64,000 nt of DNA. Origin: an uncultured Flavobacteriales bacterium. Lineage in GTDB: Bacteria; Bacteroidota; Bacteroidia; Flavobacteriales_D; Crocinitomicaceae. Position 1 is the stretch's first letter. Every line of letters begins with the position of its first letter. The DNA is taken from contig CAIZQH010000003.1 in assembly GCA_903935095.1 (NCBI GenBank), positions 62,001 to 126,000 of the forward strand, read 5' to 3'. Below are positions 1 through 9,638 of the stretch, in pieces. A program made the position numbers and the translations under genes. The notes below the pieces were generated by a model. It did no database searches. It worked only from the letters and a program-made list of their open reading frames with translations, and was not told the DNA's origin.

Positions 1-988
1 GGTCGTTAACGATTGTTGCACTACTTGCATTCAATAAATTACTTACTTTGAATTCGATGCGGTATTGACTATTGGTGACTGTTTTATTATTTCCGGAAAC
101 CAATGTGATAACTGGCTTTGGACAAGTCGTTGCAGTCGTGTAATTGTTTACGTTACTTGATGTATTTGATTCGCTTCTCCCTCCGCGTGATTTAAAGTTG
201 ATTCTCAGGTAAGCGGAAGTGTAGTGATGCCAATCATTTTTTAATCGAGGTGTTTCAGAAAGATATCCATCAAATGAATCCCCTCTGGTAAACGTTGTTT
301 TGTGTTCAAAACCAAGACTTGTTCTTTTCCCTATCTGATAGCCTAATCCAAAACCTAAACTCGGCATCCATTTTACTAAGTATTGGTTGTTTGACCCACC
401 GTCTAATCTTGTTTCATAAAGTCCGTCGAGTGTGGTAGATAATTGTGGTCCAATTGGACCTGTTTGCTGCATTGATGTGTAGTCGTATAGCGATGTTGAA
501 TCAGCAGATTTTAAGAGATCGCCAAAAGTTTGTGTCCAAGTTAAGCCAACACCTCCAAAAACGTAGGGGTCAAATCCAGTTCTTTCATGTATTCGATTGA
601 GGTGTAAGACCAATTCTAAACTTAAACGACGAACGTCTGTTTGGAAGTTATTTACGTAGATCGAATTGCTATCTAACTTGTAACTATCTAGAGGCCCACC
701 TTGATAATTTTTCAATGAAAATGCAGCTGTGTCTTGTCCCACCCAAGTCCCTGCAAGGTAACGACCCCTCAAATCAAAACTGATTTTTTTTCCATAGTCG
801 TAATTGTAAGAACGACCAAGAATGAGTCCATACCCCGAACTATTGACGTTTTTCACATCGTTCGTATTCCACGTTACACCTGCATTTAACCCAAAAAACC
901 ACTTGGAGTTTATGTCATAGTTGATCCGTTGAGCCTTCGCAAAAGTGAAACTTAGTAACAGGATGTTTAGAATGTACCATTTTTTCAT
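1..988 (-). CDS. outer-membrane beta-barrel-like hypothetical protein (C-terminus beyond window)
   Basis: Minus-strand ORF from ATG at 988 open to window edge; reads MKKWYILNILLLSFTFAKAQRINYDINSKWFFGLNAGVTW..., signal peptide and porin-like repeats. Not in ORF track because it is truncated. Confidence 0.6.
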   Translation of the reverse strand, partial: MKKWYILNILLLSFTFAKAQRINYDINSKWFFGLNAGVTWNTNDVKNVNSSGYGLILGRSYNYDYGKKISFDLRGRYLAGTWVGQDTAAFSLKNYQGGPLDSYKLDSNSIYVNNFQTDVRRLSLELVLHLNRIHERTGFDPYVFGGVGLTWTQTFGDLLKSADSTSLYDYTSMQQTGPIGPQLSTTLDGLYETRLDGGSNNQYLVKWMPSLGFGLGYQIGKRTSLGFEHKTTFTRGDSFDGYLSETPRLKNDWHHYTSAYLRINFKSRGGRSESNTSSNVNNYTTATTCPKPVITLVSGNNKTVTNSQYRIEFKVSNLLNASSATIVND

Positions 989-1086
989 AATCAGTCTTTT
1001 TAGGTGCCTTACCTATTTTCATGCCAAATTTCCGAAAAAACGGGGAGAAAAAAAATGAAAAAGTGAAGACGGTGGAAATGCGAGGT

Positions 1087-1980
1087 TTATGGGTAATAGG
1101 TAAACTTGGTAAAACGAAGGATCAGCAAGAAATTTGTAGCAACATCGCGTTGAATGGTTGAACCGAGAAGTTGTGTTTTTGTATCGAAAACGATTTGAAG
1201 ATCCTTTTGCAATTCGCCATACCTGAAATAGTGTACTTCTATTAAATTTCCAAAATGGTCATAACGGTATTTCCATTCTTCATCTGCTAGTTCATCTTTT
1301 TCATTGAAATGAGCTTTTGATTCCAAGAGACCTCGGTCATTGTAGGAATATTTTGTGACATGCTCAATGGCGCTCATCCGGTAATTGATTTTTTCCTCCG
1401 TTAAGTAACCATCTGTATTGTAATACCTCACTTCGTTGAGGTAGGGAAGTTTATAAGAGTTATAGCGTATTTGTTCGCGTTCATTTGCACGTAAGATGTA
1501 CTGAAAATACTCGGTATTCATGAGATTTGACTGCAGCACCTCATCTTTTTGATAACGATAAATTTCCCGAAAGCTGCTTTCAGATTCCACTCGATCTAGG
1601 GAGTCATATGTTCTTTTTACCGTGGTAAAACCGCCATTTTCTGTTTTGCGATGTGCCACGAGCTGGTTTCGTGTATTGTACTGATATTGATGAAGGGTGG
1701 TGTCTTTTTTACGGTTAACCGTTCGAATATCGAGGCTTTCGATTAATCGCCCATTTTCGTCGAAGCGGTATCGAAACCAATCGGACGTTTCACGAATGAC
1801 TTCTCCTGGTTTTTTAGTAGAGTAACTGCCTTCCAGGGATTTAATGTGATTTGTTCGGATCACATCACGATTGAAAAAAGGCACATCAGTAAAGGCTTCA
1901 CCTTCTTGATTGAGTAGGATTTGTACTTGTCCTTTCATCGGAAGAATGAAAAGAAGTAGTAAAAAAAGTCCGATTCTCAC
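1087..1980 (-). CDS. secreted protein with YD/RHS-like repeats
   Basis: ORF with N-terminal signal peptide and repeated Y-x-Y-[ND]-x-x-G motifs (YSYNDRGLLES, YRYDHFGNLIEV). Confidence 0.55.
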   Translation of the reverse strand: MRIGLFLLLLFILPMKGQVQILLNQEGEAFTDVPFFNRDVIRTNHIKSLEGSYSTKKPGEVIRETSDWFRYRFDENGRLIESLDIRTVNRKKDTTLHQYQYNTRNQLVAHRKTENGGFTTVKRTYDSLDRVESESSFREIYRYQKDEVLQSNLMNTEYFQYILRANEREQIRYNSYKLPYLNEVRYYNTDGYLTEEKINYRMSAIEHVTKYSYNDRGLLESKAHFNEKDELADEEWKYRYDHFGNLIEVHYFRYGELQKDLQIVFDTKTQLLGSTIQRDVATNFLLILRFTKFTYYP

Positions 1981-1987
1981 TACGTTC

Positions 1988-3529
1988 CTATAAAGTGCTC
2001 AGCACACTTTTCCAACTCGCTTTCTCTGCTAAAAGTCTCTCTAAATCTGAAATGCCTATGCGAATTTGTTCCATAGTATCTCGATCTCGGACGGTGACCA
2101 TATCATCTGTCAAAGTTTGATGATCAATGGTAATGGAGAATGGGGTTCCAATCGCATCTTGTCTGCGGTAGCGTTTCCCGATGGAATCTTTTTCATCATA
2201 CTGAATGGAGTAGTCAAACTGAAGTTGCTTCATGATTTCACGTGCTTTTTCTGGAAGTCCATCTTTCTTTACCAAAGGCAAAACAGCGGCTTTGTACGGA
2301 GCGAGCACTGCAGGAATGCGTAAAACAACGCGTTCTGAACCGTCTTCTAATTTCTCATTTTGGTAAGCGGCACTTAAAACGGACAAGAACATGCGGTCGA
2401 GACCTACCGATGTTTCCACCACATAAGGCACATAACTTTGGTTTAATTCTGGATCAAAGAATTGCAGTTTCTTCCCTGAGAATTGTTCGTGTTGTTTTAA
2501 ATCGAAGTCAGTTCGCGAGTGAATACCTTCCAGTTCTTTGAATCCCATAGGGAAATTGTATTCGATATCACACGCAGCATTTGCATAGTGCGCTAATTTG
2601 ATGTGGTCGTGAAAACGGTAAAGATTAGCACCGAGTCCAAGGTTTTTATGCCATTTTTCACGGGCCTCTTTCCAGTAGGCGTACCATTTCATTTCTTCAC
2701 CAGGACGAACAAAGAACTGCATTTCCATTTGTTCGAATTCGCGCATACGGAAAATGAACTGACGGGCAACGATTTCGTTGCGGAACGCTTTTCCAATTTG
2801 GGCAATTCCAAAAGGAATTTTCATTCTTCCCGATTTTTGAACATTCAAGAAATTGACAAAAATTCCTTGAGCAGTTTCTGGACGAAGGTATATCGTAGAA
2901 GCATCTCCCGCTAATGAACCAAGTTCGGTAGAGAACATTAAATTAAACTGACGGACATCGGTCCAATTTTTCGTTCCGGAAACGGGACAAACGATTTCCA
3001 AATCCACGATCAAGTTTCGGACTGCTTCTAAATCGTTGTTTTCCAAGGCATCGCGCATGCGATTTTCAATGGAAAGAATCTTTTCCGCATTGCGTTGCAC
3101 ATTTGGATTCGTAGCTCTAAATTGTGTCTCGTCGAAATCAGCTCCGAAGCGATTTTTTCCTTTTTCGACTTCTTTTTCTATTTTCTGGCGGATTTTCTCC
3201 ATGTGTTCTTCTAACAGAACATCTGCGCGGTATCTTTTTTTGGAATCTTTATTGTCAATCAATGGATCATTAAAGGCATCTACATGACCGGAAGCTTTCC
3301 ATGTGGTTGGATGCATAAAGATAGATGCGTCAATTCCAACAATGTTTTCATGCATTTGCACCATCGCTTTCCACCAATAGGTTTTGATGTTGTTTTTTAA
3401 CTCAGAACCCAATTGTCCGTAGTCGTAAGTTGCTGCGAGTCCGTCGTAAATTTCCGATGACGGAAAAATAAATCCGTATTCTTTTGAATGCGAAATAATG
3501 TCCTTGAGTTTGTCTTGATTTTGATCCAT
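1988..3529 (-). CDS. glyS: glycyl-tRNA synthetase
   Basis: Class II aaRS motifs (GIAQIGKAFRNEI, YLRPETAQGIFVNF, VPYVVETSVGLDRMFL). Confidence 0.95.
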   Translation of the reverse strand: MDQNQDKLKDIISHSKEYGFIFPSSEIYDGLAATYDYGQLGSELKNNIKTYWWKAMVQMHENIVGIDASIFMHPTTWKASGHVDAFNDPLIDNKDSKKRYRADVLLEEHMEKIRQKIEKEVEKGKNRFGADFDETQFRATNPNVQRNAEKILSIENRMRDALENNDLEAVRNLIVDLEIVCPVSGTKNWTDVRQFNLMFSTELGSLAGDASTIYLRPETAQGIFVNFLNVQKSGRMKIPFGIAQIGKAFRNEIVARQFIFRMREFEQMEMQFFVRPGEEMKWYAYWKEAREKWHKNLGLGANLYRFHDHIKLAHYANAACDIEYNFPMGFKELEGIHSRTDFDLKQHEQFSGKKLQFFDPELNQSYVPYVVETSVGLDRMFLSVLSAAYQNEKLEDGSERVVLRIPAVLAPYKAAVLPLVKKDGLPEKAREIMKQLQFDYSIQYDEKDSIGKRYRRQDAIGTPFSITIDHQTLTDDMVTVRDRDTMEQIRIGISDLERLLAEKASWKSVLSTL

Positions 3530-3629
3530 GATGCAAAGTTAGCCCTTCTGAAGATTTGAGCGTCAAATTCCGAAAACAATTTCAACAAGGGATTTTTGAT
3601 AGATTCTGTCGATTCCGTACTTTTACCTC

Positions 3630-4370
3630 ATGCGATTTTACCTTTCCACATCCGAATTTATCGAAACGAGCGAAGCAATCGATCTATCTATTACGCTACA
3701 AGCTTCGAGTGAAAACGTTAGGGCATGGTACGTTGATCCACCTCGGATGGAAGCAGTTCGTGCCAATGGATTCATTGGAAGCATCAAAGAAGGGGGAAGT
3801 GTAAATTTCCGTGATGTGTTTTTTAATCCGCATGGACATGGAACACACACGGAGTGTTGTGGACACATCACGCAAGAAGTATATGCCGTAAATGACGTCT
3901 TGAAGGAGTTTTTTTACCGAGCGAGGGTAATTACCGTTGATCCGATGCCATTGGAAAATGGGGACCTTGTGGTTCAAGCAGCTCAAATCGCACCTTTTTT
4001 ATCAAAAGAATTTTCTGAGGCGGTCATTATTCGCACGCTACCAAATACATCGAAGAAAAAAGCACTGAATTACTCTGGAACAAATCCATGTTATTTTGAT
4101 GTGGAAATTGTGGAATTATTGAATGAATTCAATGTGAAACATTTTTTGATTGATCAACCCTCTGTGGATCGAGAAGAGGATGGAGGCGATTTAATTTTTC
4201 ACCATGCTTTTTGGAATGTACCAAAGAATCCAAATTTCGATCGAACCATTACCGAGTTAATTTATGTCCCAAATGAAGTGCTAGATGGAAACTACATTCT
4301 TGAAATTCAGATGGCTGCATTTAAAAATGATGCGAGTCCAAGTAGACCAGTCCTATATAAGATACAATAA
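3630..4370 (+). CDS. cyclase family protein (arylformamidase/kynurenine formamidase-like)
   Basis: HGHGTHTECCGH metal-binding motif typical of the cyclase family. Confidence 0.75.
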   Translation: MRFYLSTSEFIETSEAIDLSITLQASSENVRAWYVDPPRMEAVRANGFIGSIKEGGSVNFRDVFFNPHGHGTHTECCGHITQEVYAVNDVLKEFFYRARVITVDPMPLENGDLVVQAAQIAPFLSKEFSEAVIIRTLPNTSKKKALNYSGTNPCYFDVEIVELLNEFNVKHFLIDQPSVDREEDGGDLIFHHAFWNVPKNPNFDRTITELIYVPNEVLDGNYILEIQMAAFKNDASPSRPVLYKIQ

Positions 4371-4373
4371 AAA

Positions 4374-4391
4374 AAGGGCTTTTCAGCCCTT
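4374..4391 (+). terminator. hairpin downstream of cyclase gene
   Basis: AAGGGCT-tttc-AGCCCTT just after the stop codon; no strong T tract. Confidence 0.4.
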
Positions 4392-4717
4392 CCTAGTAGT
4401 AGACATTAAAGTCTGAGTGGTACAATTTAAGTAATAAGGACAGGAGCTTCTTATATATATTCCCGAAGGACGTCGACAAAAACTATTAAACTCTTATCAA
4501 ACTAGAAAATGAAACTGCCTCTCCAAGCAGCCTGTCAACTTCTATATATAAAAAGAATCCTGTTTCTCTCCTTATTTCATTCTAAATATAGATAGTTAGT
4601 TTGAATAAAAATCCCACAAATGAATATACGCGACTGTCAAATGAACAAAGCGCCTATTTTCACGAATATTTGCTTTTTCATTCCTCGAAAAAAGAAGATA
4701 ATTGAACGAATGGAAGC

Positions 4718-4755
4718 AAAAAAGGCACATGGGAATCATGTGCCTTTCTTTTTTG
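4718..4755 (-). terminator. bidirectional-looking terminator downstream of YHYH gene
   Basis: aaaaaaGGCACATGggaatCATGTGCCtttcttttt inverted repeat with A/T flanks. Confidence 0.8.
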
Positions 4756-4771
4756 TTCCTAGTTTACTCTA

Positions 4772-6130
4772 TTATTCAATAACTAATTTCTTTGTGCCGG
4801 CTTGACCGCTAATTTTAACCTGATAGATTCCTTTGTAAAGGGTGTCTACTTGTAAATAAGCAATCGTACTTCCCTGTACAATTTGTTTAACTTGAATGAG
4901 TTTCCCTAAAGCATCATACAATTCAACGGTGTAAGACTGATTTGTCAAATCATTTACTTGTACCATGATGATGTCATTGCTTGGATTTGGGTAAACGGAC
5001 CAGTCGTTTTCTTTCAATTCATTGATTCCTACATTCGAAGTATAGGTAGTGACAGTCTCAGAAATAGCGGTAACTTTCGCTGCTGTTTTTACCCCGTAAA
5101 AGGTTGGTCCAACCACGTATGGGTACGCTGAATTCCATTCCTCATTCACAGTCGCAAAATAACAATAGATTCCATTTGGATACTCAGGAGTGACACAAAC
5201 TCGTCCATTATGAATGTCTAAATAATCAGACTGAGAATGATTGATAAATTCATAGTCTTCACGGAAATATCCAAGTGGATATGTTGTGCTAACCGTTGGT
5301 CCGTCTGGCACGTCTGTTCCATCAGCCCAAATAGTTCTTGCAGTGATGTTTCTTAATTGATAACCGGATTTAATGCGGGTAATTCCGCCCGTTCCATCGG
5401 CGTTTTTAAATCCATATGCACCGTAAATCGGAAAGCCATCATACGCATAACCAATTAAAGGTGAATGAACCGTTGAATCAATCACATAAAGTCCATCGGC
5501 ATCGTACAAATCACACACATTCGAAATAACGGTAAGGTCCAATTTAAACGCACTTGGATTTTGGTGGTGGTGGTAATTACCCATCGCTGGGTGTCCTTTG
5601 GAACAATCGAATCCTGCTTTTTCCGCTGGAATGGCATCTCGATTCCAAGAAAAGGATGCACCTGGTCCTCCCGGACAAGGAGACATTCCAGGCAAACCGC
5701 CGCATAACGAATTCGAGTTTGAATTCCAAGCCACGCCATCGCGGTAGTCAAATAAGGCGACACCATTGATGAAAATCCCAATATTTCCACCGGTCGTGTT
5801 TGTTAACGTTCCCGTATTTTGGGTAGGATTAAGTGGCATTTTGAAAATTGCATTTTGTCTCGTTGCCAAGGATGGATTTCCATCCATAAATGGACCTGTG
5901 ATGTACGAAGGAACGCCTGTTGTTGTCACATAAACCCAATTGTTTGAGTACTGAACCGTTTGAACATTCGCCAAGGTTGTTTCATTGATTGGCGTGGAAT
6001 TCCCTTGAACATAGTGTCTTCCTGTGATTCCTGTTGTATTGATGAGCCAGTGTTCAATTGCTGGATTTAACTGTGCCATTGCCTGCTGACAGCAAACGAT
6101 AAGCAAAAATAAAAGGTTTAATTTTTTCAT
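4772..6130 (-). CDS. YHYH-domain protein with type IX secretion C-terminal sorting domain
   Basis: GNYHHHQNPSAF motif, signal peptide, C-terminal NDWSVYPNPSNDIIMVQ...GTKKLVIE T9SS CTD. Confidence 0.8.
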   Translation of the reverse strand: MKKLNLLFLLIVCCQQAMAQLNPAIEHWLINTTGITGRHYVQGNSTPINETTLANVQTVQYSNNWVYVTTTGVPSYITGPFMDGNPSLATRQNAIFKMPLNPTQNTGTLTNTTGGNIGIFINGVALFDYRDGVAWNSNSNSLCGGLPGMSPCPGGPGASFSWNRDAIPAEKAGFDCSKGHPAMGNYHHHQNPSAFKLDLTVISNVCDLYDADGLYVIDSTVHSPLIGYAYDGFPIYGAYGFKNADGTGGITRIKSGYQLRNITARTIWADGTDVPDGPTVSTTYPLGYFREDYEFINHSQSDYLDIHNGRVCVTPEYPNGIYCYFATVNEEWNSAYPYVVGPTFYGVKTAAKVTAISETVTTYTSNVGINELKENDWSVYPNPSNDIIMVQVNDLTNQSYTVELYDALGKLIQVKQIVQGSTIAYLQVDTLYKGIYQVKISGQAGTKKLVIE

Positions 6131-6158
6131 GATTTTTCTGTTTGAATAGATTTAGATG

Positions 6159-7235
6159 TTAATTCTTTTGAAAACTTGCATTTCGCTCATTTTTCGGGTA
6201 TTTAAACGAAGGATTGAAAAGAAATTCTTGGTCGCTTAAGGCTTTTAAAAAGGCAATGAGATCCTTTTGCTCATTAGAAGTGAGGAGTCTGTTAATTTTT
6301 TTTAGTTCTTTACTAAAGTAAGGTTGCTGCTCATGCAAATTCCCATAGTGATTGAGTACTTCCTTCAAGTGTTTGTAGCGTCCATCGTGCATGTAGGGGA
6401 AACTAAACTCCACATTACGGAGCGTTGGAATTTTAAACAGGAGAGAATCTTCCTTTCGGTTGGTAATGCCCATGCGTCCGTAGTCATTGAGCGCAGGGAC
6501 AAGCGCAATCCCGTTGGATTTAAATTCATTCTTCATAAACAATGGTTCTTGATGACAAGAAGCACAGTATTTTTTAAACAGCTGGTATCCAGATTTCTCC
6601 TGATTGGTAAAGCTGGACTCGCCTCGTTTTACCTGGTCATATTTTGAATTCGCCGAAACGAGGGATACCGTAAAGCTGGCAAGTGCTTTCAACATGGATG
6701 CTGTTTCAATCACACTGTCGCCAAAAGCAAGGTAAAAACGATTTCGATAAAAGGACGACTGGTTTAACCTACGAAGAACTTCATCTAGTCGATTGTCCAT
6801 CTCCTTCGCATGCGTGAGTGGATTAATCGCTTGTTTATTTAAAGAACTCACGCCACCATCCCAGTGAAAAAATTGCTGCCAAGCCAAATTAATGAGAACA
6901 GGTGCATTTCGTGTTCCGATTTTTCCATCAATGCCATGACTTAAGGAGTGATCAATGTGTGTAAATCCAGAATATTGAAGGTGACAATTCGCACATGAAA
7001 TGGTGCTGTCTCTGGAAAGATCAGGGTCGTAAAACAAGGTGCGTCCCAACTCAAATTTTTCTTTCGAAAGTGGATTTTGCACGAAGTCGTAGTGGGGTTT
7101 CGGCCATTTTGCGGGAATATAAAAAGGAGTTTCCTCTTGGATTCCAGCAAGGAAAAGCCAACAAGCTACAACGGTCCATAAAACGATCAAAAACGGTTTC
7201 ATTCGGAGCGAAAGTTTTTGGATAGTTCCCGGCAA
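6159..7235 (-). CDS. di-heme cytochrome c peroxidase / MbnH-like protein
   Basis: Two CxxCH motifs (CANCH, CASCH), LGRTLFYDPDLSRDSTISCANCH and NAPVLINLAWQQFFHWDGG signatures of MauG/CcP family. Functional start probably internal (MKPFLIVLWTV). Confidence 0.85.
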   Translation of the reverse strand: MPGTIQKLSLRMKPFLIVLWTVVACWLFLAGIQEETPFYIPAKWPKPHYDFVQNPLSKEKFELGRTLFYDPDLSRDSTISCANCHLQYSGFTHIDHSLSHGIDGKIGTRNAPVLINLAWQQFFHWDGGVSSLNKQAINPLTHAKEMDNRLDEVLRRLNQSSFYRNRFYLAFGDSVIETASMLKALASFTVSLVSANSKYDQVKRGESSFTNQEKSGYQLFKKYCASCHQEPLFMKNEFKSNGIALVPALNDYGRMGITNRKEDSLLFKIPTLRNVEFSFPYMHDGRYKHLKEVLNHYGNLHEQQPYFSKELKKINRLLTSNEQKDLIAFLKALSDQEFLFNPSFKYPKNERNASFQKN

Positions 7236-7849
7236 TAAGATTGGGCAAGTTTCCCCGGAATCAAGACGCTTTGCACCAAAGGAAAATCGACTGCTTGCTC
7301 AAAAAATGGTTTAATATCCAAAATGAGGGTATTCCCCTTGATAGCTAAATTAATGGATTCATTCGTTTCAAATGGCTGTCGGTATCCACCTAAATGGTAT
7401 TCAAAGGTTTGGTCAGTTAAAGGAATGGAAGATGAGGTCCCGGTGCATTTGAATTGAATGTAACCAGAATTCCATGCCCAGTACATGCCATTCATGGGAT
7501 TCAATGGTCCATCGACACTTTCAGACACATGATAGGAACTATCGAGTCCAAAATGGAAACGGAGTGATTGGTATTCTGCTACAGGAAAATCGGGAAATAA
7601 CTGGAGAGAACTTGGATCCTCAAGATCAATAAATCGCGGTCCAACGAGTACCTGTTTTCTTGTTTCTTGTTCAAATTGAAAGTCTGAAAGATAGAGTTTC
7701 AGTTCGTGAAATATCAAACTGTCCTTTCCGAGAAAGTAGTATTTTTCTAAATTAATTCGTTCGCTTCCCCAACGAACAGAAACATTTAATTGTGTGTGAC
7801 CTTGGTGGAAAAAAGTCATGAATACAAAGAATGTGACAAGTTGATTCAT
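7199..7849 (-). CDS. MbnP family protein
   Basis: Start taken at ATG 7849 (MNQLVTFFVFMTFFHQGHTQ signal peptide). NPMNGMYWAWNSGYIQFKCTG and EYHLGGY motifs match the MbnP family as I know it. The ORF track gives a longer 5' extension to 7972. Confidence 0.75.
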   Translation of the reverse strand: MNQLVTFFVFMTFFHQGHTQLNVSVRWGSERINLEKYYFLGKDSLIFHELKLYLSDFQFEQETRKQVLVGPRFIDLEDPSSLQLFPDFPVAEYQSLRFHFGLDSSYHVSESVDGPLNPMNGMYWAWNSGYIQFKCTGTSSSIPLTDQTFEYHLGGYRQPFETNESINLAIKGNTLILDIKPFFEQAVDFPLVQSVLIPGKLAQSYCRELSKNFRSE

Positions 7850-8283
7850 GGTCTTCCTTTGGGACCAGGTTTCCCTGTTCGATCTATCATGCGACGAACC
7901 ACGCGATTTAGTGCTTTTTGTTGTTTTTTCGTGCAATGTTGTTTCAACCGAATGAAGTGATCGAAGGTACAAGAATCAATTTGAAATTGAATACGGCTAA
8001 CAACAGCAAAAATATGTTGGTTTTGGTCCGATTTTTTTGGATCTAGACTAACCTTTCTTCTCCATGATTTTTGTTGGTTTAAAAGCCGGTCTTTTTCACG
8101 AACATGACGTTTAAATTCATTGTCTGCCCAATGTGCTTCCTTACCTTTCATGTCGAGTGCTAAATACAATTTTGGTGGATGTGGTGGTCCTTCTTGTCCA
8201 CGCTTGTTCAATTCAAGTAGTAAAAACCCATTGATAAAAATCAATATTCCAATGCAGACAAGTAATAAACGATTTGCTTTCAT
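7846..8283 (-). CDS. Spy/CpxP-like periplasmic heavy-metal sensor protein
   Basis: MKANRLLLVCIGILIFINGFLLLELN anchor, then helical sequence with IQFQIDSCTFDHFIRLKQHCTKKQQKALNRVVRRM; ATGA overlap with the MbnP gene. Confidence 0.6.
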   Translation of the reverse strand: MKANRLLLVCIGILIFINGFLLLELNKRGQEGPPHPPKLYLALDMKGKEAHWADNEFKRHVREKDRLLNQQKSWRRKVSLDPKKSDQNQHIFAVVSRIQFQIDSCTFDHFIRLKQHCTKKQQKALNRVVRRMIDRTGKPGPKGRP

Positions 8284-8293
8284 TTTTTCGGTA

Positions 8294-8530
8294 TTAAATG
8301 GAAAGATCGGAACCAAAATTAGCATATTGCGACTCAAGAATTTGGTCTTCGGCTAACGTTTTTTGGTTAGACATGAAATAAAATAAGTTAAAAAGGATCA
8401 ATAAAGTAGTAATGATGCTAATGGTCAACGAACGGTTTTTCATTTTTTGTGCATAAACCGGACTCTTCAAGAGTTTTTCATGAAGTGAAGTGCTGACTTC
8501 CAAGGAATGTATTGATGGCTTGTTGTTCAT
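8294..8530 (-). CDS. small single-pass membrane protein (candidate anti-sigma factor)
   Basis: 78-aa ORF with one TM segment (LTISIITTLLILFNLFYFM), between an ECF sigma gene and the Spy-like gene. Confidence 0.5.
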   Translation of the reverse strand: MNNKPSIHSLEVSTSLHEKLLKSPVYAQKMKNRSLTISIITTLLILFNLFYFMSNQKTLAEDQILESQYANFGSDLSI

Positions 8531-8578
8531 ATGTGTTGTTGTAAAGACTTAGATGTTAACTATTTGTGTTACTTGTGA

Positions 8579-9148
8579 TTATATCCAATTTTTTTGAATT
8601 GGATCCTTTAATTGCTTTATTAATTGCTGTTTGGCTCGAAAGATCAGTGATTCCACGGCCGAAAGGGATAGGTTCATGCTTTCGCTGATTTCCTTATAAC
8701 TAAACTCGTCAAAGTGGTGTAGGGAATAAGCGGCTCTTTGATTTTCAGAAAGTTGTTGTACCGCTAGAAAAAATGCTTTGGACCGTTCCCGTTCCATCAG
8801 CACTTGCTCTGGATTGAGTTGGGACTTGTTTTCTACGCCTAGGAATGATTCATCAATGGGAACCTTAATTCCAAAACGTTTTTTTCGTTTCGCATGCCGC
8901 ATGTATTCTAGGCATTTGTTCATGGTAATGCGATGAATCCATGTCGATAGTTGTGACTCCCCTTTAAACAAGTGTTTTGATTGATAAATGGCAATAAAGA
9001 CATCTTGTGTGGCATCTTCTGCTTCCTCTCGGTTATGAAGGAGGTGCCAACACATGTTGAGGACTTTTTTTTCATAGAGATCTACGAGCTGCTCGAAAGC
9101 TAGAATGTTTCCACTTTGAAACGCGTTGATATCAATTTCTTTAGACAC
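8579..9148 (-). CDS. ECF-type RNA polymerase sigma-70 factor
   Basis: Region 2 (EDATQDVFIAIYQSKHLFKGESQLSTWIHRITMNKCLEYMR) and region 4 (SYKEISESMNLSLSAVESLIFRAKQQL). Confidence 0.93.
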   Translation of the reverse strand: MSKEIDINAFQSGNILAFEQLVDLYEKKVLNMCWHLLHNREEAEDATQDVFIAIYQSKHLFKGESQLSTWIHRITMNKCLEYMRHAKRKKRFGIKVPIDESFLGVENKSQLNPEQVLMERERSKAFFLAVQQLSENQRAAYSLHHFDEFSYKEISESMNLSLSAVESLIFRAKQQLIKQLKDPIQKNWI

Positions 9149-9188
9149 AGTTTAGCTTAGATGTCATATGCATGAAATACTTGTCCGC

Positions 9189-9638
9189 TCATTCAAAGAA
9201 CATTCGTCCATTTAACCACTCAGGATCTAAAATTGCCTGTTGCTTTTCATAAAAGCGAATGGCTGGCTCATTCCATGCGAGTACTTGCCAATCCATTCGT
9301 TTCACGTTTGAACGTTTTGCAACGAGAAGAATTTCGTCAAATAACAACTGTCCGATGCCAAGTTTTCTTTTTTCCTCTTTCACGTAGAAGTCCTCTAGGT
9401 ATAGACAAGCTCCTTTCCAAGTAGAGTAGGAGGTATAGTACAATGCAAAGCCCACAATTTCGGAATCGAGCTCAGCAACAATAGCTTCACAAAGGTGATC
9501 GTCGAATAAATCAATGGACAATTGCTCAGCGGTATTCGTGACCTGTTCAGGTGCTTTTTCGTAAAGTGCAAGTTCTTGAATCAGCGCGAAAATGGCTGAT
9601 ACATCTGTTCGTTGCGCATTTCGAATAATTGGACTCAT
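9189..9638 (-). CDS. GNAT family N-acetyltransferase
   Basis: GNAT fold signature (CLYLEDFYVKEEKRKLGIGQLLFDEI; NEPAIRFYEK). Confidence 0.9.
   Translation of the reverse strand: MSPIIRNAQRTDVSAIFALIQELALYEKAPEQVTNTAEQLSIDLFDDHLCEAIVAELDSEIVGFALYYTSYSTWKGACLYLEDFYVKEEKRKLGIGQLLFDEILLVAKRSNVKRMDWQVLAWNEPAIRFYEKQQAILDPEWLNGRMFFE

Noticed and set aside
7850-7972. N-terminal extension of the MbnP ORF in the track (MYLRSLHSVETTLHEKTTK...)
   Set aside because: A clear signal peptide begins at ATG 7849 with an ATGA overlap to the upstream gene; the extension overlaps the Spy-like CDS.
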